DNA from: Oscillospiraceae bacterium
GTDB lineage: Bacteria > Bacillota > Clostridia > Oscillospirales > Ruminococcaceae
Direction: 5' to 3'
DNA length: 64,000 bases
Assembly: GCA_025757985.1 (NCBI GenBank)
Contig: CP107210.1
Location: 1,302,001-1,366,000 of the forward strand
In this document: positions 36,847-45,056 of the stretch, piece by piece
Layout: every line of letters starts with the position of its first letter
Numbering within the stretch: position 1 is the stretch's first letter
Made by a program: the position numbers and the translations under genes
The notes under the pieces: generated by a model
Seen by the model: only the letters and a program-made list of their open reading frames with translations
Database searches by the model: none
What the model was told of the DNA's origin: nothing

Positions 36847-39774
36847 TTACTTTTTGTCCTCTTTCCGTTCCTCCAGCGCTGCAAACAGGCTGCGCAGGCG
36901 GATGTTGACCGCGCCGAGGTTGGTGATCTCATCAATCTTGAGCTGGGTATACAGCTTGCCGCCCGCCTGCAGGATCTCGCGGGTCTCATCGGTGGTCACG
37001 GCGTCCAGACCGCAGCCGAAGGATACCAGCTGCACCAGATCCATGTCGGGATTCTCGGTGCAGTATTTGGCGGCGGCGTACAGGCGGCTGTGATAGGTCC
37101 ACTGGTTCAGTACCGAGGTCTGGAATTTCTGCTCATGCCAGCTGACGGAATCCTCACTGACGACAGCTGCGCCCTGCCGGATGATGAGCTGGTCGATGCC
37201 GTGGTTGACCTCCGGGTCCACATGGTAGGGGCGGCCCGCCAGCACAATAATGCGGCGGCCCTCGGCGCGGGCGGCGGCGATGATCGCGCTGCCCTTGTCG
37301 CGCAGCTGCTGCATGTGGCGGTGATACTCGTCATAGGCGGCGTCAATGGCCTCGCGCACCGCCTTTTTGTCAAGACCGGGGAAATATTTGTCAAGCGACT
37401 GCTGGAATTTCTTGTAGAAATCCTTGCGGCGCTCCAGATTGAAGTAGTCGTATAGGAACCGCGTGCCGTTCAGCTCGGGGCAGTTGCCCTCCAGCACCTC
37501 GGGGTAATAGGCGACCACGGGGCAGTTATAATGGTTGTCCCCCAGATGCTCATCAAGGTTGTAGCTCATGCAGGGGTAGAAGATGGCGTCCACGCCCTGC
37601 TCGCACAGCCAGTGGATGTGGCCGTGGCTCAGCTTGGCGGGGAAGCAAGCTGTGTCGCTTGGGATCGTTGCCTGACCGCTCTGGTACAGGCTGCGGCTCG
37701 AGAAGGGGCTGACCACGACCTCGAACCCGAGGCGGGTGAACAGCGTGTGCCAGAACGGCAGCAGCTCATACATGTTCAGGCACAGCGGCAGGCCGATGCG
37801 CGCGCGCGGTGCGGCGGGTGCGGGGGCATTGCGGTAGCCGTCCAGCAGCTTCAGCTTGTAGGCGTACAGGTTCAGATCCTCGTTGTTGGCCTTGCCGGTC
37901 ACGGGCTTGTCGCATCGGTTGCCCGAGATGTACCGCTTGCCGTCCGCAAAGACATTGACGGTCAGCTGGCAGTGGTTGCCGCACCCCTGACACTGCACGG
38001 TGTTGACCTTCTGGCTGAACTGCGCAAGTTCCTGCTCGGTCAGCACGGTGCTGCGGGCGTTCTCCCCTGCCTTGGCCTTGCCGTACAGCGCTGCGCCGTA
38101 AGCGCCCATCAGGCCCGCGATGTCGGGGCGGATGACATGGACGCCCATCTCCTTCTCAAAGGCGCGGAGAACGGCCTCGTTGTAGAAGGTGCCGCCCTGC
38201 ACAACGATGCGGCGGCCCAGTTCCTCAGGGCTGGAGGCGCGGATGACCTTGTACAGCGCATTTTTGACGACCGAGATGGACAGACCGGCGCTGATGTTTT
38301 CAATCGAGGCACCGTCCTTCTGCGCCTGCTTGACGCTGGAGTTCATAAAGACGGTGCAGCGGCTGCCGAGGTCCACAGGCTTGTCGGCAAACAGGCCGAG
38401 GGCGGCAAACTCCTTGACATCGTAGCCCAGCGCCTGGGCGAAGGTCTGCAAAAAGCTGCCGCAGCCGGAGGAGCAGGCCTCGTTCAGGAAGATGTTGCTG
38501 ATGGCGCCGTCCTCGATCTTGAAGCACTTCATGTCCTGCCCGCCGATGTCGATGATGAAGTCCACATCGGGCAGGAAGTGCTTGGCAGCGGTAAAGTGGG
38601 CCACCGTCTCGACAAGGCCGCGGTCGCAGTGGAAGGCATTTTTGACCAGCTCCTCACCGTAGCCGGTCGTGGTCACACTGGCGATCTGCAGCCCGGGGTG
38701 ATCCCGATACAGCTTGAGCAGCGTCTCCTTCACAAGCGGGATCGGGTTGCCGAGGTTGGGGCGGTAGCTTTCAAACAGAATGTTGGCGTTGTTGTCAATG
38801 ACGACCAGCTTGATGGTGGTCGAGCCGGAGTCAATGCCGATATGCACGGGGCCGCAGTCTGCGCCGAAGGGCAGGCAGGGCACGGTGGCCTTCATGTGGC
38901 GGGCGTGGAACGCCTCGTACTCCTGCTGATCGGCGAAAAGCGGCGGCAGGCTTACATAGGTGGCGGCGGCGCTGTAGTTGTCCAGCCGCTTTGCGACCTC
39001 GCGCAGGTCGGACTCCTCATCGGCGTAGAAGGCTGCGCCCATTGCGACGAAGAGCAGGCTGTTTTCCGGCAGGGTGCCGGTGACGCCGAGCGTTTTGTCA
39101 AAGCTCTGGCGCAGCGTTTTGGAGAAGGTCAGCGGGCCGCCCAGATACAGGATGTTGCCCTTGATGGGGCGTCCCTGCGCAAGGCCGGCGATGGTCTGGT
39201 TGACGACCGCCTGATAGATCGATGCTGCGATGTCCCCTGCCTGCGCGCCCTGATTGATGAGGGGCTGGATGTCGCTTTTGGCAAAAACGCCGCAGCGGCT
39301 GGCGATCGTGTAGGTGCGGGTGGCGCCCTGGGCGGCCTTGTCCATCTCATCGGCACCCATTTTCAGCAGGGTGGCCATCTGGTCAATGAAGGCGCCGGTG
39401 CCGCCGGCACAGCTGCCGTTCATGCGGACCTCGGTGCCGTTCGTCAGAAAGAGGATCTTTGCATCCTCGCCGCCCAGCTCGATGATGCAGTCGGTGCCCG
39501 GTGTCAGGCGGTTGGCAGCCACGCGGGTGGCAAAGACCTCCTGCACAAAGGGCACCCTGCAGCTGTCGGCAAGGCCCATGCCGGCAGAGCCGGAGATGGC
39601 CAGATACGCGCGGCCGTCAGGCAGATATTCGGCGGCGACTTTTTCCAAAAGCGCTCTGCCCTTTTCTAAAATATGGCTGAAATGACGCTCATAGGTAGAA
39701 TAAACGATCTGCCCAGCGTCATTCAGCACGACACATTTAATGGTGGTGGAACCAATATCCAGACCAACTCTCAT
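36847..39774 (-). CDS. Double BadF/HgdC-type acyl-CoA dehydratase activase with C-terminal dehydratase-like domain
   Basis: The 975-residue protein has two ATPase domains of the HgdC/BadF family, starting GLDIGSTTIK (residue 4) and IGIDSGSTTIK (near 320). Each has the iron-sulfur/ATP loop (NGSCAGGTGAF and NEACSSGCGSF). A cysteine cluster CQGCGNHC (near 655) and a dehydratase-related C-terminal domain (FYPCMSYNLDE) follow. Such proteins couple ATP hydrolysis to low-potential electron transfer for radical dehydrations, though members of this long form have no established substrate. The ATG at 39774 has GGAGG upstream. It is co-transcribed with the next gene. Confidence 0.85.
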   Translation of the reverse strand: MRVGLDIGSTTIKCVVLNDAGQIVYSTYERHFSHILEKGRALLEKVAAEYLPDGRAYLAISGSAGMGLADSCRVPFVQEVFATRVAANRLTPGTDCIIELGGEDAKILFLTNGTEVRMNGSCAGGTGAFIDQMATLLKMGADEMDKAAQGATRTYTIASRCGVFAKSDIQPLINQGAQAGDIAASIYQAVVNQTIAGLAQGRPIKGNILYLGGPLTFSKTLRQSFDKTLGVTGTLPENSLLFVAMGAAFYADEESDLREVAKRLDNYSAAATYVSLPPLFADQQEYEAFHARHMKATVPCLPFGADCGPVHIGIDSGSTTIKLVVIDNNANILFESYRPNLGNPIPLVKETLLKLYRDHPGLQIASVTTTGYGEELVKNAFHCDRGLVETVAHFTAAKHFLPDVDFIIDIGGQDMKCFKIEDGAISNIFLNEACSSGCGSFLQTFAQALGYDVKEFAALGLFADKPVDLGSRCTVFMNSSVKQAQKDGASIENISAGLSISVVKNALYKVIRASSPEELGRRIVVQGGTFYNEAVLRAFEKEMGVHVIRPDIAGLMGAYGAALYGKAKAGENARSTVLTEQELAQFSQKVNTVQCQGCGNHCQLTVNVFADGKRYISGNRCDKPVTGKANNEDLNLYAYKLKLLDGYRNAPAPAAPRARIGLPLCLNMYELLPFWHTLFTRLGFEVVVSPFSSRSLYQSGQATIPSDTACFPAKLSHGHIHWLCEQGVDAIFYPCMSYNLDEHLGDNHYNCPVVAYYPEVLEGNCPELNGTRFLYDYFNLERRKDFYKKFQQSLDKYFPGLDKKAVREAIDAAYDEYHRHMQQLRDKGSAIIAAARAEGRRIIVLAGRPYHVDPEVNHGIDQLIIRQGAAVVSEDSVSWHEQKFQTSVLNQWTYHSRLYAAAKYCTENPDMDLVQLVSFGCGLDAVTTDETREILQAGGKLYTQLKIDEITNLGAVNIRLRSLFAALEERKEDKK

Positions 39775-39909
39775 AGGCTTTAGCCTCCTGCGGGTCAGGC
39801 AAACCCACTGAAGCTGCGCGCCGTAGGGCGGATAAGCGGGGTTGCCGTTGGGGTGATTGCGGGATACCGAAGGCCGGGTCTGCCCCAAGGCGCTACAATA
39901 TCAGCATAT

Positions 39910-39938
39910 ATTATACAGGTTTCTTGAAAATTCGGCAA
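39910..39938 (-). promoter_or_regulatory. Sigma-A promoter of the activase operon
   Basis: Minus-strand TTGCCG (39933-39938) and TATAAT (39910-39915) are 17 bp apart. The leader of about 130 nt to the ATG at 39774 holds no recognised riboswitch. Confidence 0.75.
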
Positions 39939-39981
39939 GAGTGCCGCCGCATAAAATCGTTGTCAAATGACAGGAATTGTA

Positions 39982-40104
39982 CAAAAACACGGAAGCGGTG
40001 CGAAAAAAATCCGCACCGCTTCCGCGTCAAAAGAAAAGAGGAGTATGGATGAAAAACTTGGGGTCCTGTTCATCAGGTCGGGTCCCTGCTCCCTTCCTGA
40101 GAAC
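39982..40104 (-). ncRNA. Candidate small RNA, about 123 nt
   Basis: On the minus strand a TATACT box (40111-40116) is followed by a nested hairpin UGUUC-u-CAGG-aa-GGG...CCC-ga-CCUG-au-GAACA. An unpaired pyrimidine-rich stretch containing ACUCCUCUUUUCUUUU comes next, then a strong terminator (39991-40023). The layout (5' hairpin, CU-rich seed complementary to ribosome binding sites, 3' terminator) is that of a trans-acting small RNA. The -35 region is poor and no known RNA family was recognised. A plus-strand open frame of 38 codons (ATG at 40045, after AGAGGAG) is the alternative reading. The rest of 39940-40190 shows nothing else. Confidence 0.45.
39991..40023 (-). terminator. Strong terminator of the candidate small RNA
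   Basis: GGAAGCGGTGCG pairs perfectly with CGCACCGCTTCC around a U-rich loop, followed by GTGTTTTTG on the minus strand. No protein gene on that strand ends near it. Confidence 0.75.
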
Positions 40105-40190
40105 ATCTATAGTATACCCCGGATTTGTGTTAAAGTCGTGAATGAATATTCAATAAATTAAGAAGGGTTTGTGAACAAACGCAGAGCAAA

Positions 40191-40335
40191 AGCCTCCCTT
40201 GTCAAAGGGAGGTGGACGCCGAAGGCGGCCGGAGGGATTACGATGGGCTTTGCCCCGCACGCTGTCCCGCCCGCGGCCGGGCAGGAATCCCTCCGCCTCG
40301 CTTGCGCTCGGCACCTCCCTTTGACAAGGGAGGCT
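40191..40335. repeat. Family C element with 24-bp perfect terminal inverted repeats
   Basis: The ends begin agcctcccttgtcaaaggga and are exact inverted copies over 24 bp. Inner arms (cggagggatta / aatccctccg) also pair. Length is 145 bp. A degenerate relative may lie at 27671-27695. It occupies most of the gap downstream of the DivIVA-like gene. Confidence 0.85.
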
Positions 40336-40343
40336 TCTATAAC

Positions 40344-40372
40344 AAAAACCACCCGGCGCGGAGCTAGGTGGT
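40344..40372 (-). terminator. Terminator downstream of the DivIVA-like gene
   Basis: ACCACC and GGTGGT pair around a GC-rich loop and are followed by TTTTG on the minus strand. The stem is short. Confidence 0.6.
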
Positions 40373-40383
40373 CATGTACTTAA

Positions 40384-41391
40384 TTACTGTTCTTCCCCAT
40401 TCAGCCGGTCGATCTGGTCCTGCAGCAGCTGGGACACAGGGCGGCGCGTGTTGCGCAGCCGGTGGGCCGGGGCTGGGGGTGTGTGGTGCGCGGACTGGGC
40501 CTTCTTTGCCTTTACGCGCAGCCGGTCGGCGGGCTTGGCTGCCGGGGTCTGTGCGGCGGCGGGGCGCGGCGGCAGGGGTGCAGGCGGATCCGTCTCCGGT
40601 GTGCCCTGCGCAAAGCTGCGCATGTCGGTGCCCAACTCCTTCAGCTCGGCCTCAGTCTGGTCAAGGGCCTGATAGATGGCCTGCGTCAGACCGTCCAGAT
40701 CCAGCGTGGCGGCGCTCAGCCGTTCATCCACGCGGGCCAGACGCTCCCGCACCAGCATGACGCCCGAGGCGATGCTGCGGGCATTCTCGGCCATGCGGTT
40801 CTTCTGGCTGTCTGCCTGCTGCTTCAGCTCTTTCTCGGCGCTCTCGGCGTACAGGCGGGCATCAGCCAGAATCTTACCGGCCTCAAGCTTTGCCTCCCGC
40901 ACCAGATCGGACGCGGGGGCGCTCAGGGACGAGGTATTCAGCTGGCGCGCTGAATCCAGCTGCTTCTGCAGTTCCTCGACCTGCTTTTGCAGATCGTCAT
41001 TCTTCTGCTGCAGATCGTGGTGCTTCAGCTGCCAGATGTTGGCGTTTTTCTGGGATTCGCGCTGGTTGGACTGGTAGGAGGCAGTCTGCTTCTGCAGCGT
41101 CTCAAGCTGCTCCTCGCTCTCGCGGCGGCGGGTCTCGGCGGCCTCGGCGCGCTGGTTGGCAGCGGCCACCTCGGCCTTGAGGGCCTCGATCCGGCTGTCA
41201 TCGCTGCTCTGTTGGCTGCGCAGCTCGTCCAGACGGGACTGCATCTGCTGCAGCTGGCGGTTGTACTCCAGCTCATGCTGCTGGGCCTCGTTGGCCAGCG
41301 CGTTCATGTAAGCCAGCACATCATTTTTATCAAAGCCGAACAAGCTGGAACGGAAGCCCTGTTCCTGAATGTTCATAGGTTCAGACGGCAT
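40384..41391 (-). CDS. DivIVA-like coiled-coil protein
   Basis: This 335-residue soluble protein has an N-terminal DivIVA-like lipid-binding segment (FRSSLFGFDKNDVLAYMNAL, residues 13-32). A long Gln/Glu/Arg-rich coiled coil (about 35-145) is followed by a second helical region (about 160-245) and a Pro/Ala-rich basic tail. DivIVA/GpsB proteins recruit division or wall-synthesis partners at curved membranes. It lies 30 bp downstream of ftsZ on the same strand, so a role at the division site is likely. The place often held by sepF or sigma-factor genes in other Firmicutes is taken by this gene. Confidence 0.8.
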   Translation of the reverse strand: MPSEPMNIQEQGFRSSLFGFDKNDVLAYMNALANEAQQHELEYNRQLQQMQSRLDELRSQQSSDDSRIEALKAEVAAANQRAEAAETRRRESEEQLETLQKQTASYQSNQRESQKNANIWQLKHHDLQQKNDDLQKQVEELQKQLDSARQLNTSSLSAPASDLVREAKLEAGKILADARLYAESAEKELKQQADSQKNRMAENARSIASGVMLVRERLARVDERLSAATLDLDGLTQAIYQALDQTEAELKELGTDMRSFAQGTPETDPPAPLPPRPAAAQTPAAKPADRLRVKAKKAQSAHHTPPAPAHRLRNTRRPVSQLLQDQIDRLNGEEQ

Positions 41392-41421
41392 GGCTTTTTA
41401 CATCCTCTCGCAGAAAATTGA

Positions 41422-42663
41422 TCAGGAACGCTTGTTCAGGATGCTGAGCAGATCGTCAAAGTAATCGCCGTCATCCTCTTCCTCAGCCGGGGCAGCAGGC
41501 TGGGCAGCCACGGGGGTATCCATGCCGGTGCTGAAGGACTGGGTGAAGATGGGGTTGGGCATCGGCGGGTTGATGGGCTGCTGTGCGGGCTGCACGGGGG
41601 CGGCGGGCTGCACAGGCTGGACAGGCTGTGCGGGCTGCTGTACAGCGGTCTGCTGGGCGGCGCGCTTGGCGTCCACATGGGCCTGAATCGGCTCGTCCAC
41701 CTCGGGGGTGCTCTCAAAGCCGGTGGCCACAACGGTGATGCTCATCTCATCGCTCAGGCGCTCATCAAAGGCAGTACCCCAGATGATGTTGGCATCGGGA
41801 TGGGCGCTCTGGGTGATCATGCTGGCAGCGGTCTCGACATCCTCCAGACCAATGTCGGGGCTGGAGGTGATGTTGATGATGACGCCGCGCGCACCGGCGA
41901 TGCTGGTCTCCAGCAGCGGGCTGGAGATGGCAGCCTTGGCGGCGTTCTCGGCCTTGCCGGCGCCCTTGGCAACGCCGACACCCATGTGGGCAAAGCCGGC
42001 GTCCTTCATGATGGAGCGGACATCCGCGAAGTCGAGGTTGATGAAGGCGGGGATGTTGATCAGGCTGGAGATGCTCTCAACGCCCTGACGCAGCACATTG
42101 TCGGCGGCCTCGAAGGCGTTCATCAGGGTGATCTTCTCCTGACTGATGAGCTTCAGGCGCTCGTTCGGGATGACGATCAGAGAGTCGACATGCATCATCA
42201 GGGAGGCAATGCCCTGCTCGGCCTGCGCCATCTTGCGCTTGCCCTCAAAGGCGAAGGGCTTTGTGACGATGCCGACGGTCAGGATGCCCAGATCATGGGC
42301 AGTCTCGGCCACGACAGGGGCAGCGCCCGTGCCGGTGCCGCCGCCCATACCGGCGGTGATAAAGACCATCTGCGCACCCTTCAGGGCGTTGGTGATCTCG
42401 TCCTTGCTCTCCTCGGCGGCGCGCTGGCCGATCTCCGGGTCGGCACCGGCACCGCGGCCCTTGGTCAGCTTGGCGCCAAGCTGGACCTTCTGGGTGGCCT
42501 TGGAGTTCAGCAGGGCCTGCTGGTCGGTGTTCATTGCAACGAACTCGACCCCGGACAGACCGGACTCGACCATGCGGTTGACAGCGTTGCCGCCGCCGCC
42601 ACCTACGCCGATGACCTTGATATTGGTTACATTTTGCATTTCTTCGTCGAGAACGAATGCCAT
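41422..42663 (-). CDS. ftsZ: Cell division GTPase FtsZ
   Basis: FtsZ is the tubulin homologue forming the Z ring. The 413-residue protein has the G-box region IGVGGGGGNAVNRM, the tubulin signature GGGTGTGAAPVVAE (near residue 105) and the T7 loop NLDFADVRSIM. A Pro/Gln-rich linker (about 330-390) leads to the tail EEDDGDYFDDLLSILNKRS, which does not resemble the common DIPxFLR C-terminal peptide. AGGGGG lies 8 nt before the ATG. Confidence 0.97.
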   Translation of the reverse strand: MAFVLDEEMQNVTNIKVIGVGGGGGNAVNRMVESGLSGVEFVAMNTDQQALLNSKATQKVQLGAKLTKGRGAGADPEIGQRAAEESKDEITNALKGAQMVFITAGMGGGTGTGAAPVVAETAHDLGILTVGIVTKPFAFEGKRKMAQAEQGIASLMMHVDSLIVIPNERLKLISQEKITLMNAFEAADNVLRQGVESISSLINIPAFINLDFADVRSIMKDAGFAHMGVGVAKGAGKAENAAKAAISSPLLETSIAGARGVIINITSSPDIGLEDVETAASMITQSAHPDANIIWGTAFDERLSDEMSITVVATGFESTPEVDEPIQAHVDAKRAAQQTAVQQPAQPVQPVQPAAPVQPAQQPINPPMPNPIFTQSFSTGMDTPVAAQPAAPAEEEDDGDYFDDLLSILNKRS

Positions 42664-42767
42664 GAGTGTATCCCCCTAAAAGTGAAGTTGTTAAACCGGA
42701 CCCGATGGGTACTGCACCCCGCGCAGGGGCACACTGGTCCGCTATTTTTTACATATAACTGATTATT

Positions 42768-42796
42768 AGAATATCAAATTTTACATGCAATTTCAA
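42768..42796 (-). promoter_or_regulatory. Probable ftsZ promoter
   Basis: Minus-strand TTGAAA (42791-42796) and TATTCT (42768-42773) are 17 bp apart in an AT-rich patch. The 312-bp gap between murA and ftsZ otherwise holds only the murA terminator. Confidence 0.6.
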
Positions 42797-42921
42797 TACC
42801 CTGAGGGCAAATTCATAAAAAATTGCGTTTCTCCCTGCGCTTTTGCCGGACAAGCACGGGATAGAAACGCGAAAATTCGGCAGATTGCTATATTTTAAAG
42901 GAAAAAGCAGGAAGTTCCCAC

Positions 42922-42965
42922 AAAAAAGCGCCGCAGGGGGCGGACCGGGTCTGCCCCTGCGGCGC
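42922..42965 (-). terminator. Terminator downstream of murA
   Basis: GCGCCGCAGGGGCAGACC and GGTCCGCCCCCTGCGGCGC form a long stem followed by TTTTTT on the minus strand. Confidence 0.88.
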
Positions 42966-42975
42966 GGGTCTTGGA

Positions 42976-44247
42976 TTACGCTTCACCGTGCGCGGCGGTG
43001 CAGTCTGCCCCAAGGCTGTGCAGCTCTCCCGGCAGGTCGGCGTAGCCGCGCGGGATATGCCCGGGGTCGCGCAGCGTGGTCTGCCCCTCGGCGGCAAGCG
43101 CCGCAATGAGCAGCGCCGCGCCCCCGCGCAGGTCGGGGGCGGTCACGGCGGCTCCGTGCAGCGCAGCACCGCCGTCAATGTGCAGCCGCCGTCCCTGCGC
43201 GGTGCAGCCGGCCCCCAAGGCGGCAAACCCTGCTGCGCAGGCAAACCGGTTGGCGAACAGGCGGTCATAGATCTCACTCTCCCCCGCTGCCGTCAGCAGC
43301 ACGGCAGCGGCCAGTGGGGCGGTGTCGGTCGCAAAGGCGGGCCAGGCATCGGCGGTCAGTCTGGCCCCGCCCCGCAGCGGCGCGGCGGGGTCGCGGGCAA
43401 GCCGTACGCAGTCCCCTGCCCGGGTCACGGTCACGCCGGTTTCGGCTAGAAAGCGCAGAAAGGCCCCGTAAACAGCCGGGTCGCAGCCGCAGATCTCAAC
43501 CTCGCCGCCGGCGGCGGCCAGTGCGGCGGCATAGGTGGCGGCAGCGATGCGGTCCGGCAGCGGGCGGTGCGCGGTGCCCGCCAGCGGGCAGCCCCCGTCC
43601 ACCGTCAGCACCGGCGTGCCGCAGCCCAGTATCCGGGCACCGCATGCCTGCAGAAAATGCACCATGTCGCCTATTTCCGGCTCCTGCGCGGCACCACGCA
43701 GCACGGTGCGGCCCCGGGCACAGCAGGCAGCCATCAGCAGCGTGAGGGTCGCGCCAACGCTTGGCAGGCGCAGCGTAAAGTCCACGCCATGCAGCGGGCC
43801 TTTGCGCCGCAGCGTCACGGCGATGCCCTCCAGCTCGACCTCGGCCCCCATGGCGGCCAATCCGGCCAGATGAATATCCACCGGCCGCGGCCCCAGACGG
43901 CAGCCGCCGGGCAGCGGCAGCCGCACATACCCTGTGCGGCAGAGCAGCGGCGCCAGGTAAAACACCGAGCTGCGCATTGCCCCGGCAAGGGATTCGGGAA
44001 TCTCGCCGCAGAGCGTCTGCACCGGCCGTGTACACAGGTCCGCGCCGCACCGCCGCACATCGGCCCCCACGGCCTGCAGCAGTGCAAGACTGGTCGCTAC
44101 ATCGGCAAGGGCCGGCACCTCCTGCAGGCGGCAGGGGCCGCGGCAGAGCAGCGTGGCCGCCAGCAGCGGCAGCGTGCTGTTTTTGGCGGCCGCCGGGCGG
44201 ATGCGCCCATGCAGAGCCTGTTTGCCGGTAATGGTGATCATCTGCAT
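42976..44247 (-). CDS. murA: UDP-N-acetylglucosamine 1-carboxyvinyltransferase MurA
   Basis: MurA performs the first committed step of peptidoglycan synthesis, adding enolpyruvate to UDP-GlcNAc, and is the fosfomycin target. The 423-residue protein has KNSTLPLLAATLL at the N-terminus (residues 20-32) and the catalytic loop PLPGGCRLGPRPVDIHL, whose Cys is the reactive residue. The ATG at 44247 has GGGGAGG 7 nt upstream; the frame upstream only reads through a family B repeat. GC content and alanine content are high. It precedes ftsZ on the same strand. Confidence 0.95.
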   Translation of the reverse strand: MQMITITGKQALHGRIRPAAAKNSTLPLLAATLLCRGPCRLQEVPALADVATSLALLQAVGADVRRCGADLCTRPVQTLCGEIPESLAGAMRSSVFYLAPLLCRTGYVRLPLPGGCRLGPRPVDIHLAGLAAMGAEVELEGIAVTLRRKGPLHGVDFTLRLPSVGATLTLLMAACCARGRTVLRGAAQEPEIGDMVHFLQACGARILGCGTPVLTVDGGCPLAGTAHRPLPDRIAAATYAAALAAAGGEVEICGCDPAVYGAFLRFLAETGVTVTRAGDCVRLARDPAAPLRGGARLTADAWPAFATDTAPLAAAVLLTAAGESEIYDRLFANRFACAAGFAALGAGCTAQGRRLHIDGGAALHGAAVTAPDLRGGAALLIAALAAEGQTTLRDPGHIPRGYADLPGELHSLGADCTAAHGEA

Positions 44248-44289
44248 GAGCGGGCCTCCCCCGAAGAAATATAGAATTGTATGCAAAAA

Positions 44290-44427
44290 GGCTTCCCCCG
44301 AGGGGGAAGCTGTCAGCGGTGCTGACTGATGGGGGCGTGTTTGCCGCAGCAGTACATTGCCGGGCAATGATGGAAAGCCTGCCCCTCATCCGGCCCTGCG
44401 GGGCCACCTTCCCCCGAAGGGGAAGGC
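44290..44427. repeat. Family B palindromic element, full length
   Basis: Ends are ggcttcccccgagggggaagc and ccttcccccgaaggggaaggc, with the paired ctgatggggg / cccctcatccgg core, 138 bp. It lies between murA and spoVFB. Confidence 0.85.
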
Positions 44428-44474
44428 TGGGGTATATCTTCTACCCTGTTATATGCCGCCTGCCCGGCAACATA

Positions 44475-45056
44475 TTACACCAGCATCGGCTGCAGCTGCA
44501 CCCCGCGCAGGGCAGCGTCCAGCGTATCGGGCAGCAGGGTGAAATCACTTTTCAGGCTGCGGGGCTTTTTGTAGCAGTCATCCTGACCGAAGGGCACAAA
44601 ATAGTAGCTGCGCCGCTGCAAAAGCTGGCCCAGCGCCGGGGCGCTGCCCGCCAGACCATCGTTGGTGGAGGGGGCCAGTATGATCGGCCGGCCGCCACGC
44701 AGAAGGCTTTTGGCCGCCAGCGTCACCGGGGTCGCGCTGATGCCCGCCGCCAGCAGCGCCATCGTTGTGCCGGTGGCGGGGGCAATGATAAGGGCGTCGG
44801 CCAGCTTTTGCGGGCCGAGCGGCTCCACGCCCTGCAGTGTTGTGAGCGGTTCATGGCCGGTCAGCTCCAACAGGGTCTGCCGCAGGGCTGCTGCAGTGCC
44901 GAAGCGGGTGTCCAGCCCTGCCGCGCTGGCGCTGAGAATGGGCAGGATCTCCCACCCGCGCGCCGTCAGCACCTGTATCTGGGGCAGCACGGCGGAAAAG
45001 CTGCAAAAGCTGCCGCACAGCGCAAAGGCGGCAGTGCGTTTCGGCCGGGTCGTCAT
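44475..45056 (-). CDS. spoVFB: Dipicolinate synthase subunit B
   Basis: SpoVFB (DpaB) is the flavoprotein-like subunit of the enzyme making dipicolinic acid in the mother cell. The 193-residue protein has the N-terminal flavin-site motif ALCGSFCSF and the segment LIIAPATGTTMALLAAGI typical of the flavoprotein/Dfp fold. Its ATG overlaps the spoVFA stop by 4 bp, so the two are translated together. Its presence means the host makes dipicolinate by the SpoVF route rather than through EtfA. Confidence 0.93.
   Translation of the reverse strand: MTTRPKRTAAFALCGSFCSFSAVLPQIQVLTARGWEILPILSASAAGLDTRFGTAAALRQTLLELTGHEPLTTLQGVEPLGPQKLADALIIAPATGTTMALLAAGISATPVTLAAKSLLRGGRPIILAPSTNDGLAGSAPALGQLLQRRSYYFVPFGQDDCYKKPRSLKSDFTLLPDTLDAALRGVQLQPMLV

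Noticed and set aside
40060..40103. Signal recognition particle RNA on the plus strand (caggtcgggtcc resemblance)
   Set aside because: The GGAA tetraloop and the AAGCAGC side of helix 8 are missing; the segment simply pairs with its own reverse side. The minus-strand small RNA reading fits better.
42664..42975. Possible riboswitch or small gene between murA and ftsZ
   Set aside because: Only a promoter-like pair and the murA terminator were found; no conserved fold or open frame with a ribosome site.
44248..44367. Forty-codon extension at the start of murA
   Set aside because: It translates a family B repeat; the ribosome site GGGGAGG is 7 nt before the ATG at 44247.
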